From assembly GCA_001275005.1 (NCBI GenBank), contig JWZX01002489.1:1-30422 (forward strand): a stretch of 30,422 nucleotides of DNA, given 5' to 3'. The DNA is from Chrysochromulina tobinii (Eukaryota; Haptophyta; Prymnesiales; Chrysochromulinaceae). Below, in pieces: positions 8,128-15,586 of this stretch; position 1 is the first letter of the stretch; each line of letters starts with the position of its first letter. Under the pieces are notes generated by a model. That model saw only the letters and a program-made list of their open reading frames with translations, did no database searches and had not been told where the DNA came from. A program made the translations under genes and the position numbers.

Positions 8128-9273
8128 TCAGACTGGGGAAAGGACCCGGTCGAGCATCAGCCTCCTCCGCTGCTGCTGCGCGAACACGATGCGAAGGATG
8201 CACAGGAGCACAAAAGCCCGCATCAGTCGTCCCATCGCCTCTCCAGCCTCCTCCTCTGCGTGGCGCTCACGAGTGGCCTCGCGTGTGAGACGGATATGCC
8301 GCAGCACCTTCTCGGCCAGCTCGCATGTGCGCACCGAGCTCGCACGTCCATCCTCACTTGCACAGCCCGAGGCCTCGATCAGCTGTACGAGCGCTTCCAC
8401 CGGCTCGGCTGGCATGACTGGCTGACCCTCTGAATGGAAGGCGTCTTCCTGCCAGAGCAGCGCGGGCGGCGCGGGCGGCTGCGGCACAGGCTGGTCGTCG
8501 TAGCTGTGGTACGTACCCCACGAGTGCTCGGGCCACAGCCCCCCGGCAGCGCCACTCCAGAGGCCGCTGCTGCCACTGCTGCCGCCGCCGCTGCTGCTGA
8601 TGCCGCTGCTGATGATGCTACTGCTGCCGCCGATCGGGCCAGGCTCGTCGCCGTACGAAGTGATGGGCAGTGGCGCAGGATCGGGCCAGCGCCCGTCATG
8701 GCGCGGTAGCGTGCCAAGCTCTTCGCCGTCCGATCCGACGAAGGCCGCGGAAGGCGGCGAGCTCGATGGTGGCGCTGGGGCGATGCCCTTGCGCGCGCCA
8801 CGCAGGCCCAGCTCGGCGAGGTAGGCCTCGGCCTGCTGGTCGGTGATATCGAAGCCGCCGAAGCCAGAGTCGCCGGGGCCGTAGTGCCCGTACGCACCGC
8901 CGACACTCTCGTCCTGTACGAGAAAGGAGAGGATGGCTAACAACGAAAAACTGGAGAGGACGAGGAGCCGCCGGGTTGCCGACGCGGCATACAAGGGGCG
9001 CCCGAGGAGCGTATCGTCGCCAAAGTCGGCATCGTGTTGCGGCCACTCGAGCTCGCGCCGTCTCTGCTCCTCGGCCCGGTGGCGCCCAAGCTCCGTGATC
9101 GCTTCATCCTTGTACGGGGCCTTGCAAACCTCGCACGTCAAGGAGCCGCGTGCAAGAATCCAGTGCTCGAGGCAGTCACGGTGCACGTACTTGCACGTGC
9201 CGGAGCACTCGCACGGAACGATGAGCGGTTGACCACCTCGCTCGAGGCAGATGCGACACTCACCTGCCTCCAT
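8128..9273 (-). CDS. RING-CH (MARCH-type) membrane E3 ubiquitin ligase
   Basis: The protein is 381 residues from the ATG at 9273. The N-terminus is a textbook C4HC3 RING-CH finger: C6-x2-C9-x11-C21-x-C23-x7-H31-x2-C34-x12-C47-x2-C50, with a Trp at 38. This finger recruits a ubiquitin-conjugating enzyme. A hydrophobic segment follows (about L103-V119). Then comes a long Gly/Ser/Pro-rich, probably disordered stretch (about 120-290, including a Ser/Gly run at 217-237), an acidic/basic helix, and a second hydrophobic segment near the C-terminus (about 350-365). Typical MARCH proteins place their two membrane spans close together; here they are about 230 residues apart, so the second may be amphipathic or a true second span. 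Substrate and membrane are unknown. It is divergent with the Mss4-PDZ gene, 203 bp away. Confidence 0.88.
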   Translation of the reverse strand: MEAGECRICLERGGQPLIVPCECSGTCKYVHRDCLEHWILARGSLTCEVCKAPYKDEAITELGRHRAEEQRRRELEWPQHDADFGDDTLLGRPLYAASATRRLLVLSSFSLLAILSFLVQDESVGGAYGHYGPGDSGFGGFDITDQQAEAYLAELGLRGARKGIAPAPPSSSPPSAAFVGSDGEELGTLPRHDGRWPDPAPLPITSYGDEPGPIGGSSSIISSGISSSGGGSSGSSGLWSGAAGGLWPEHSWGTYHSYDDQPVPQPPAPPALLWQEDAFHSEGQPVMPAEPVEALVQLIEASGCASEDGRASSVRTCELAEKVLRHIRLTREATRERHAEEEAGEAMGRLMRAFVLLCILRIVFAQQQRRRLMLDRVLSPV

Positions 9274-9476
9274 TTTTTGCAGCTCCCAGTTTCCAAGAAC
9301 GTGCCACCAAGAAGCTTGCTCTTCCTGCTGCCGAAGGAAGGCTGGGCCATCCTTTACGAAAGTTCACATGAAACGTCAAAGAAGACACATGACTCAAGTC
9401 CAAGGAGGCGGACTTCCCCTGAATTGACTCTTGTCTGACCGGTCTTTTGAGTGCAAGGAAGTATCCGGATATTTTT
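9274..9476. promoter_or_regulatory. Divergent promoter region, RING-CH / Mss4-PDZ
   Basis: Only 203 bp separate the ATG of the RING-CH gene (-) from that of the Mss4-PDZ gene (+), so both promoters and leaders must fit or overlap here. No TATA box is obvious. Confidence 0.45.
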
Positions 9477-10535
9477 ATGTCGTCCGATATCGTCGCCGCA
9501 GAGGCGAGCGCTGCGCCGCCCTCTGTTGAACCGTTTGGCGCGCCTGAACCGACGAGTGCTGGCCGGACTTTGGACGCTCGGCCAGAGCTGGGTGGACGTG
9601 ACATCGACGAGCATGGCGTTAATAAGGGCTTGCTGCGCTGCCCAAGGTGCTCTACACGGCTGGCATCCAAGGTCGGCGAGCTTCAGGAGCGGAGCGAGGC
9701 GGACGCGCTGCTGTGGGTGCCTCGGAAGCCAGCGGGTGGGTGTTCGGCACCGTCAACCAATGTGACCAAAGCCGATGTGGCCGAACCCGATGTGGCCGAA
9801 GCCGATGTGGCCGAAGCTGATGTGGCCGAAGCTGAAGAGGCTTTGGAAGCTGCGCCCGCACCTGCGGCGGAGGAGGCATGGGAGTGGACGTCGCAAACGC
9901 ATGTGTGGTGGTGGCGCATCGGCAGCATGGACGACGTTGACAACCTCGGCCTGTCACGCCTCGTGACATGCCCGGCGGCGGGCAGCCTTAAACTGGCCAT
10001 GTGTGTCGAGTGCTCATACGGCCCCGTTGGCTTCCAGCGCGAGGACGAGCCTACCATCTGGCTAGCGTGTGAGCTTCTGCACCAGCAGGATGCGAGCTCG
10101 GCGATCGCCTCGGAGGACTTCCGCGCGCCAGCTGGCATCAGCGTGAGCATGCTGCAGAATATGATCGAGTCGGGCATGGCAAGCGTGCAGTTCCACGTCA
10201 CCTTCGAGGAGTACGTGCTCGGCATGCAACTGACCGACGCCGTGGATGGTCTCGGTGTCGAGGTGATGGCCTTCACGGTCATGGATGAAGGCCAAGCCCT
10301 GCCCGCGGAGCGGAGCGGCCAGGTGGCCATCGGCGATAAGGTGTCGCGCGTCAATGGGCAAAGCACCGCCGGGCGCGACTGTGGCGCGGTGCTCACAATG
10401 GTGCGCGAGGCCACGCGCCCCGTGACGATTCACTTTGAGCGCAGGGGTGTTCGTGTGGCCGATGCACCTGTGGAGCGCGTGCCACACCAAGATTGGAAAA
10501 GCACACCAGACGAGGCCTCGTTGACGCTCGATTGA
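9477..10535 (+). CDS. Mss4/RABIF-like zinc domain fused to a PDZ domain
   Basis: The protein is 352 residues from the ATG at 9477. The first half resembles Mss4 (RABIF), the small zinc protein that binds nucleotide-free exocytic Rab GTPases. It has GLLRCPRCSTRL with C55/C58, a linker, then HVWWWRIGSMDDVDNLGL, LKLAMCVECSYGPVGF with C176/C179, and an EPTIWLACELL strand. These match in order the two CxxC zinc knuckles, the W-x-(V/I)-G-x-M core and the final strand of Mss4. Between the knuckles is an acidic insertion with a 15-bp tandem repeat. Residues about 240-325 form a PDZ domain (VLGMQLTDA loop, GDKVSRVNGQS, a helix, then VTIHFER). No Mss4-PDZ fusion is known to me. A Rab-linked adaptor is inferred; guanine exchange activity is not shown. 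Ends in TGA. Confidence 0.82.
   Translation: MSSDIVAAEASAAPPSVEPFGAPEPTSAGRTLDARPELGGRDIDEHGVNKGLLRCPRCSTRLASKVGELQERSEADALLWVPRKPAGGCSAPSTNVTKADVAEPDVAEADVAEADVAEAEEALEAAPAPAAEEAWEWTSQTHVWWWRIGSMDDVDNLGLSRLVTCPAAGSLKLAMCVECSYGPVGFQREDEPTIWLACELLHQQDASSAIASEDFRAPAGISVSMLQNMIESGMASVQFHVTFEEYVLGMQLTDAVDGLGVEVMAFTVMDEGQALPAERSGQVAIGDKVSRVNGQSTAGRDCGAVLTMVREATRPVTIHFERRGVRVADAPVERVPHQDWKSTPDEASLTLD
9774..9833 (+). repeat. 15-bp x 4 in-frame tandem repeat
   Basis: Four units of GATGTGGCCGAAGCY (the first ends CCC) encode DVAEP-DVAEA-DVAEA-DVAEA. The repeat lies in the insertion between the two zinc knuckles of the Mss4-like domain, where it probably forms a flexible acidic spacer. Confidence 0.85.
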
Positions 10536-11495
10536 TGATCACCAGCAGCTCCCGCGCCGTCGTGGGCGAGAAAGGACGAGCCTACGCTGATGGCTCGAGC
10601 TCGAGTTGAAGCTCGAGAACATGGCGGCTCGACAAAGCTAAGGTGACACTCCGCTTCTCGGCACAGCTGCCCGCGCATGGTATCGCCGAGGGCTGCACAT
10701 GAGATGCCGCTATCTCACATCTCGGTAGCGTACAACTACCCCCTTCGCGACAGTCCTCCCGTTCCCCTTCATGACACGTCGCCCACACATCACACCGCCT
10801 ACGGAGGCGCGATGTCGATGGTGGATGGATATTGGAGAGTTGGGTGTAGATTGCACAGTGGAGAAGCGTATCCTCAATGGACCGCCGACCGTTGGAGCTC
10901 CATCACCGCAACGCGACGCGCCCGACGCCGAACAAGCCAAGCCGACGTACTTGAAGTTGTGGCGGTCGGGGTCGCGCCACGGTCTACGGATCGAACGCTC
11001 AGGGGACGAAGAATGTAACGATAGAACTCCGCTCGACCCCCGGGCGAATACGTCTCAGTGGACTTGACTCCGACCGGTCCCGCGCGTCAACGTGTGTAGC
11101 AATAATACATACAATATCCAAGTGCTCCTGTATCCGACGAGCGCTCACCGCGCCTCACATGCGCGAACGGGACCGACCTTACACCGCGCCTCACACGCGC
11201 GAACGGGACCGACCTTACACCGCGCCTCACATGCGCGAACGGGACCGACCTTAGACGAAACTCACGTCACCCTTCTCAAGTCACCGCACACCCGCCCGAC
11301 CTCTCCGCTTGACCGACCTTCGCGCCTGTTCCTGGCCGGGCGTTCGGCCGCCGCATCACTGCTTCTCTTTCTTTGTTTCCCTCTCTTCCCTCCGTCTCCG
11401 CCTCCTCACCGCCACCTCCGAAATCGTCGGCAGAGCGCCAGGATCGAAATCGTCTTCGTCCTCCGAAGCTCGCCAAGGTCATCTCCTCTGCATCC
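10536..11495. other. Convergent intergenic region, 960 bp
   Basis: This is the longest gene-free stretch in the window, between the 3' ends of the Mss4-PDZ gene (+) and the SET gene (-). It holds a 36-bp x 3 minisatellite (11148-11255), an AT-rich patch just before it (about 11098-11122) and a pyrimidine-rich + strand region (about 11360-11415). Several short frames exist, including one of 98 codons with an ATG at 10771, but none resembles a known protein. Confidence 0.6.
11148..11255. repeat. Minisatellite, 36-bp unit x 3
   Basis: Three adjacent 36-bp units (11148-11183, 11184-11219, 11220-11255) start CCGCGCCTCACA and end CGGGACCGACCTTACA. Unit 2 has one T-to-C change and unit 3 one C-to-G change near its end. 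There is no spacer between units, so this is not a CRISPR array. Confidence 0.95.
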
Positions 11496-14045
11496 TCATC
11501 GTTTGGGCGGCAGGCCGAGGTAGCCCGTGCAGTTGTACGCGCCGCAGTAGCACCGCTGCGCGACATCCGGATCCCCGTGCCACTTGACCGAGTAGTTGTA
11601 CGAGAACTCCTCGCCGGCTAGGATCGGGCGCTTGGCCCACAGTCCGAGCCGCGGAGTCCGGTTGACATACCACTTCTCGACTTGGAGGTTCGGATCGCAC
11701 GAGTGGTTGATGAAGCGCGCGATGTTGCCGCGCTCGGTGGCATCCACGATCTCGGTGCGGTTGAGCGTCATAAAGTACATATGATCGAAACGCCAAAGCT
11801 TCGCCTTGCGAGACTCCCACGTGTCGTGGTCGATGACCTCGCCCACATACTCGACGACGAGCTCGCCTTGCTCGATGTTCCGCGTCGACATGACGCCCCA
11901 ACCCTTGCCGTCGGTCTTGAAGAGCTGCAACGGTCGCTGGCTCGTCGCCCCCAAGTTGGCAAAGGGCCGATTGCCGCACGAGGGGCCAAGCCTGCATGAG
12001 GCGTTCGAGCACTCGGACTGCATGGCGCGGTTGGCGCAACGATGATCGCAGCCGCCGCTCGCGAGCGTGCAAGAGCACACGGTCACGTCGTCCGCACTCA
12101 GCTTCTCGCGTGGCTGGTCGTGCAGGTAGATGGAGCGGCGGAGGGTTTCGTACGGCGGCGGCGCAAAGTCCGCGGTGGGCACAACCTCGCGCGCGCGCAG
12201 GGACACGAGCAGGTCCTCTGGAGGGCCGAAGTCCGCTTTCACCCCTTGGAGGCCGAGCTTGACCGACGCAAAGTCCTTGAGTGATAAGGCATCGCAAAGG
12301 TCATCCGAGGGCAGTGGCAGGAGCAGCACTCCTCGCTTGGCGCCCGCCAACGCGCCCGTGGGCATGTTGGGATCAGGCGCGTTGAGGCCGCGAGGCATGA
12401 TCGTCGTGCAGCGCTCGCATAGGAAGGTGCGCGAAGTGAGCTGCATGTGCGAGTGCGCCGAGGCGCATGCGCGGTGCACCGAGGTGGGGCAGCGCAGGCA
12501 ATTCATCATCGCCTGGCCGTAGCCCGAAGACTCGGCCTTCTTGCACACGGTGCACGAGTGGCGCGCGCACGTGAGGCCTGCCCAGTGGATAGGCACGGGC
12601 GCGTGGCTCGTCTCGTTGCAGTCGCCGTCCCCGCCGCCCGAGGTGCCTCCCGGGCTGCCGTGCGCCTCGGTGGCACCAGCCCGCTTGGCCTTGGGGGTGC
12701 TCTGGCAGGCGGCGGTCCTTCGTGCGCCGGCACCCTCGCCCGCGTCGCCCAGGTCAGGTTCGGCAAAGAGGCCGCGCTTGGGGAAAGCCCAATCTTCGAG
12801 AAAGGCGCGCAGCGCGGTGCGAACCTCACGGTCGTCGAGGTCCTCTGCGTCGCCGTCGTCGTGCTCCATGTGCCAGAGGGCCGGGTCGATCGACGTCGCG
12901 GGCAACCAGCACGTGATCGTGCCGTCCACGGCCTCCTCATCGAAGAACCGTCGAACGCGCCGCCCGAGCCAGCGGTGGTCAGTGCGCAGCCAATCGTCGT
13001 CGGCCACACCCACGTCCTTCTGGTTCTCAACCTCCTCCGAGGCGGTGCCGGAGCCCTCGCCGCTCTCGGAGGTGTACTCAACACAAGCTGGCGCCTTGCC
13101 GCCGTACGGCGGTGTGCCGTCCTCGAGCAGCTTGCCGCGGCCCGCGCCGACCCTCGCCGCGGGCGACGTGGGCATCGCCGCCGAGCTGCATGGACGGCAT
13201 GGCGCTGTCTCATTGGCAGCCGAGACAGCGGCCCTCATCGGCATGGGCGGCAGCACGACCTCGTCGCCAAATTCCATCAGTGAGGCCACCAGGCACTCCG
13301 GGTGGTACGACTTGCCGCATCCCTTCCTACCGCAGCGATGCACATCGACGCGCTCCGTGCCCCATCGTTTGCATAAGAAGCAGCGGAAGCGGCGCGACTT
13401 GCAGTCGGTGCACGACCAGCGCACGTCCGAGCCGTCCGCGGGCGGTGCGTTGTGTGCTGGGATGCACGCGACGTGAAAGGCGCGCTTGCACCGGCCCTCG
13501 CAGCAGACGAGCTCGCCAGCGTCCTCGCACGTGCCACACAGATCCTCGTGTGTCTCTCGGCGGTCACCGTCAACCTTTACGCCGTCCTGGCCGAGCGGGC
13601 GCAGCCGGCCTGAGTCCTTATCGATCCACTCGTTCCATTTGTCCGCCCATCGCGCGTACTTCACCATGACCGCCGTCTCGGACACGTGCAGCACGCGCGA
13701 CGCGTACCACTTGCCTTCCATGTCGAGTGCCTCGATGGTTGAGTCAATCTGGTAGTCGTCCGGCTTGGCGGCTGTACCCCAACCGCGGTGGCGGCGCAGG
13801 CGCGGGGAGTCACGCGGAAGCCACTCGTCCCACTGGCTGTCCCAGCCGTCGAAGGATACGAGCACCTCGCGCTGCCTTACAGTCTTGATGCACGCCGGGA
13901 ACCACAACTCCTGCACATCGAGCGCCTCAACCTGGCTGCCGACAGCGAGGTCGGTCGGACGGTCGACACGCTCATCCCTCGCCGATGCGGACGCCGGACG
14001 TTTCGCAGCGGATGTCCCGCCACCTGATGAGGGACGCTTGGACAT
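11496..14045 (-). CDS. Tudor/PHD/SET histone lysine methyltransferase (H3K36 NSD/ASH1/SETD2-like)
   Basis: The protein is 849 residues from the ATG at 14045; the frame runs further upstream to a stop at 14190 but has no ATG. Domains in order: two Tudor-like folds (about 35-82 and 100-151, each with a W-x-(E/D)-W core); a C4HC3 PHD finger (C170 to C215); a second zinc finger (C222 to C251); a third Tudor-like segment (about 352-412, HMEHDDGDAEDLDD); another PHD-type finger (about 498-546); a Cys-rich AWS domain (about 656-691); SET (about 705-820); and post-SET CYCGAYNC. The SET domain has the cofactor motif GKGWGV, the catalytic-core motif RFINHSCDPN (N780 onward) and EEFSYNY. AWS-SET-postSET with PHDs is the plan of H3K36 methyltransferases, so nuclear chromatin methylation is well supported. 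The exact lysine target is inferred. Confidence 0.92.
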   Translation of the reverse strand: MSKRPSSGGGTSAAKRPASASARDERVDRPTDLAVGSQVEALDVQELWFPACIKTVRQREVLVSFDGWDSQWDEWLPRDSPRLRRHRGWGTAAKPDDYQIDSTIEALDMEGKWYASRVLHVSETAVMVKYARWADKWNEWIDKDSGRLRPLGQDGVKVDGDRRETHEDLCGTCEDAGELVCCEGRCKRAFHVACIPAHNAPPADGSDVRWSCTDCKSRRFRCFLCKRWGTERVDVHRCGRKGCGKSYHPECLVASLMEFGDEVVLPPMPMRAAVSAANETAPCRPCSSAAMPTSPAARVGAGRGKLLEDGTPPYGGKAPACVEYTSESGEGSGTASEEVENQKDVGVADDDWLRTDHRWLGRRVRRFFDEEAVDGTITCWLPATSIDPALWHMEHDDGDAEDLDDREVRTALRAFLEDWAFPKRGLFAEPDLGDAGEGAGARRTAACQSTPKAKRAGATEAHGSPGGTSGGGDGDCNETSHAPVPIHWAGLTCARHSCTVCKKAESSGYGQAMMNCLRCPTSVHRACASAHSHMQLTSRTFLCERCTTIMPRGLNAPDPNMPTGALAGAKRGVLLLPLPSDDLCDALSLKDFASVKLGLQGVKADFGPPEDLLVSLRAREVVPTADFAPPPYETLRRSIYLHDQPREKLSADDVTVCSCTLASGGCDHRCANRAMQSECSNASCRLGPSCGNRPFANLGATSQRPLQLFKTDGKGWGVMSTRNIEQGELVVEYVGEVIDHDTWESRKAKLWRFDHMYFMTLNRTEIVDATERGNIARFINHSCDPNLQVEKWYVNRTPRLGLWAKRPILAGEEFSYNYSVKWHGDPDVAQRCYCGAYNCTGYLGLPPKR

Positions 14046-14230
14046 GAAAGGCGACGATTGCGTGGCTTTCGGGCCTCTCAAGCTGCGGTCCACGCCGCGC
14101 AAACAACACCAAGAAGAGTCGTTTCGCCTCTTGCGTGGTGTGAAACGTTTTGTTCTATGACGCCTTTTTTGTAAGTCGCTGATAGAGTTTCAAAAAGCTG
14201 AAAGGAAAACTCCATTTTCCCCCACGAGCG

Positions 14231-15331
14231 CTATGAGGGGTCAATCGTACACTCGTGGGCGACCAGGCGCCGCTGAGGCTCCGCGCCGCTCAGCACAGCG
14301 CCAGCGTGAGCAAGGCCTTCGAGGGTCCATGGGCGTGGGGCTGGCATTCGCGCGTCGATGAGCGCGCAGTCTGCATTCATAAATGGGCTCAGGAGCGCCT
14401 CGGCCGCCGTCGGCCGCTCGTGCGGTGCCGGGGCCAGCAGCGTGACCAAGAGCTCCCATCCCACTTTCTGCGCTTGCTCGCTCGTGCTCCCAAAAATGGA
14501 CTCGTCGCGCCATTGCGCGACTGGGGGCTCGCCGCCTTCCCACGAAGCCCTCCACGCATCGAGGCGATGACCATGCTCCTTGATGCTCATGCGCAGCATG
14601 TACAGGGTCTCCTCGGACTCACCCAAGGCTGGTAGCGCGACACAAAGCCACACGAGCGCAGCCGAGAAGACGTCGTAAGTGTAGGGTGTCGCGATCGTCA
14701 GCAGCTGCTCGGGCGGGCAGAACAGGATCGAGCAAGGCACACGCGTGGGTGTATAACCACGCTGCGTGCCCCACGAGGCCACCTCGCACGACGACCCAAA
14801 ATCGATCAATCGCAGGCATCGCTCGTCTGTGTCGACAATCCAATTGTCGGGCTTGATGTCTCGGTGCACGAGGCCGCATGCGTGCAGTCTTGAGAGCGCA
14901 ATGAGCTGCTCGCGCAGCACTTTGCGGCCGATGGCCTTCTCGGAGGTACACTCGAGCGCTTCCGCCAGCGCCGCGATGCCTGGTTGTCCTCGCCGCAGAT
15001 AGTCGCCTAAGGTCATGTCGCCACAAGCACGCCACACGAGCATTTTCGTGCCATCCTTGTCTGCTGCCCCAACGTACGGCGCGAAGTGCACGGAGTCTCC
15101 GCAATGGTAGGCCAGCAGCGAGCTCGCGTGCTCTTCGACTCGTAGGTAACTGTCTGCACGCTCACATCCCGGCTTGGCTTGCTTCACGACGCATGGAGTT
15201 CCTTTGTAGGCTCCCCAGCGAACGAGTCCAAAGGTACCCTCGCCGGCTTTCGGGCCGAGCTGCAGCTGGTGCGGATCCAGCGCAGGAATCGGGATCAGTG
15301 ATCGTAATGCGGTCGCAACCAATGTAATCAT
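14231..15331 (-). CDS. Protein kinase resembling thylakoid STN7/STN8
   Basis: The protein is 366 residues from the ATG at 15331; the frame extends 23 more codons to a stop but has no earlier ATG. It has a full set of kinase motifs: glycine loop GEGTFG (30-35), K50 in VVK, HRDIKPDN (156-163) with catalytic D158, DFG at 177-179, and PPEQ (about 206-209) in place of the usual APE. The region after the activation segment (YDVFSAALVWLCVALPAL, then a helix ending in LDAWR) looks like the STN7/STN8 group, which phosphorylates light-harvesting and photosystem II proteins. A plastid role is therefore possible, but no clear transit peptide is seen from this start; the N-terminus (MITLVATALRSLIPIPAL) is only mildly hydrophobic. 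A missing 5' exon could supply one. Kinase: near certain. STN class: moderate. Confidence 0.85.
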   Translation of the reverse strand: MITLVATALRSLIPIPALDPHQLQLGPKAGEGTFGLVRWGAYKGTPCVVKQAKPGCERADSYLRVEEHASSLLAYHCGDSVHFAPYVGAADKDGTKMLVWRACGDMTLGDYLRRGQPGIAALAEALECTSEKAIGRKVLREQLIALSRLHACGLVHRDIKPDNWIVDTDERCLRLIDFGSSCEVASWGTQRGYTPTRVPCSILFCPPEQLLTIATPYTYDVFSAALVWLCVALPALGESEETLYMLRMSIKEHGHRLDAWRASWEGGEPPVAQWRDESIFGSTSEQAQKVGWELLVTLLAPAPHERPTAAEALLSPFMNADCALIDARMPAPRPWTLEGLAHAGAVLSGAEPQRRLVAHECTIDPS

Positions 15332-15586
15332 CTCGAGCCAACGCTCACAAAAGAAGGACGGGACGGCCTTGGCAGCATCTTCACTCACTCGCTTTTCTCT
15401 TCATCACGGCGATGAGATGACGAAACCCCGATGACGAAAGCTGCAGAAGATTTCAACTTCCAAACCGAAGAGGGATTTTTTTTCTAACGAGCCACAGTTC
15501 GAAAGCCTTAGCGTGCCACACGCCAGAGAACCTCATGACACCTCTGACTTGCGAGTATAAAAGCTGCATGCCGATTCTGCAACTCA
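15332..15586. other. Spacer between the kinase and ARM genes
   Basis: These 255 bp hold the kinase promoter (- strand) and the 3' end of the ARM gene. A run of nine T on the + strand (about 15475-15483) is the only marked feature. The TATAAAA at 15556 faces away from both genes. Confidence 0.4.

Noticed and set aside
8561-8630. CTG/CCG-rich microsatellite-like tract
   Set aside because: It is the coding DNA for the Ser/Gly run in the RING-CH protein and is too imperfect to list as a separate repeat.
10771-11067. 98-codon + strand frame with an ATG in the convergent spacer
   Set aside because: No recognisable motif, unremarkable composition and no supporting context; short frames like this are common by chance in GC-rich DNA.
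11148-11255. Possible CRISPR array
   Set aside because: The 36-bp units are directly adjacent without spacers, and the setting is clearly eukaryotic.
15556-15562. TATAAAA resembling a TATA box
   Set aside because: It is on the + strand, while both neighbouring genes are on the - strand; no + strand gene starts downstream of it.
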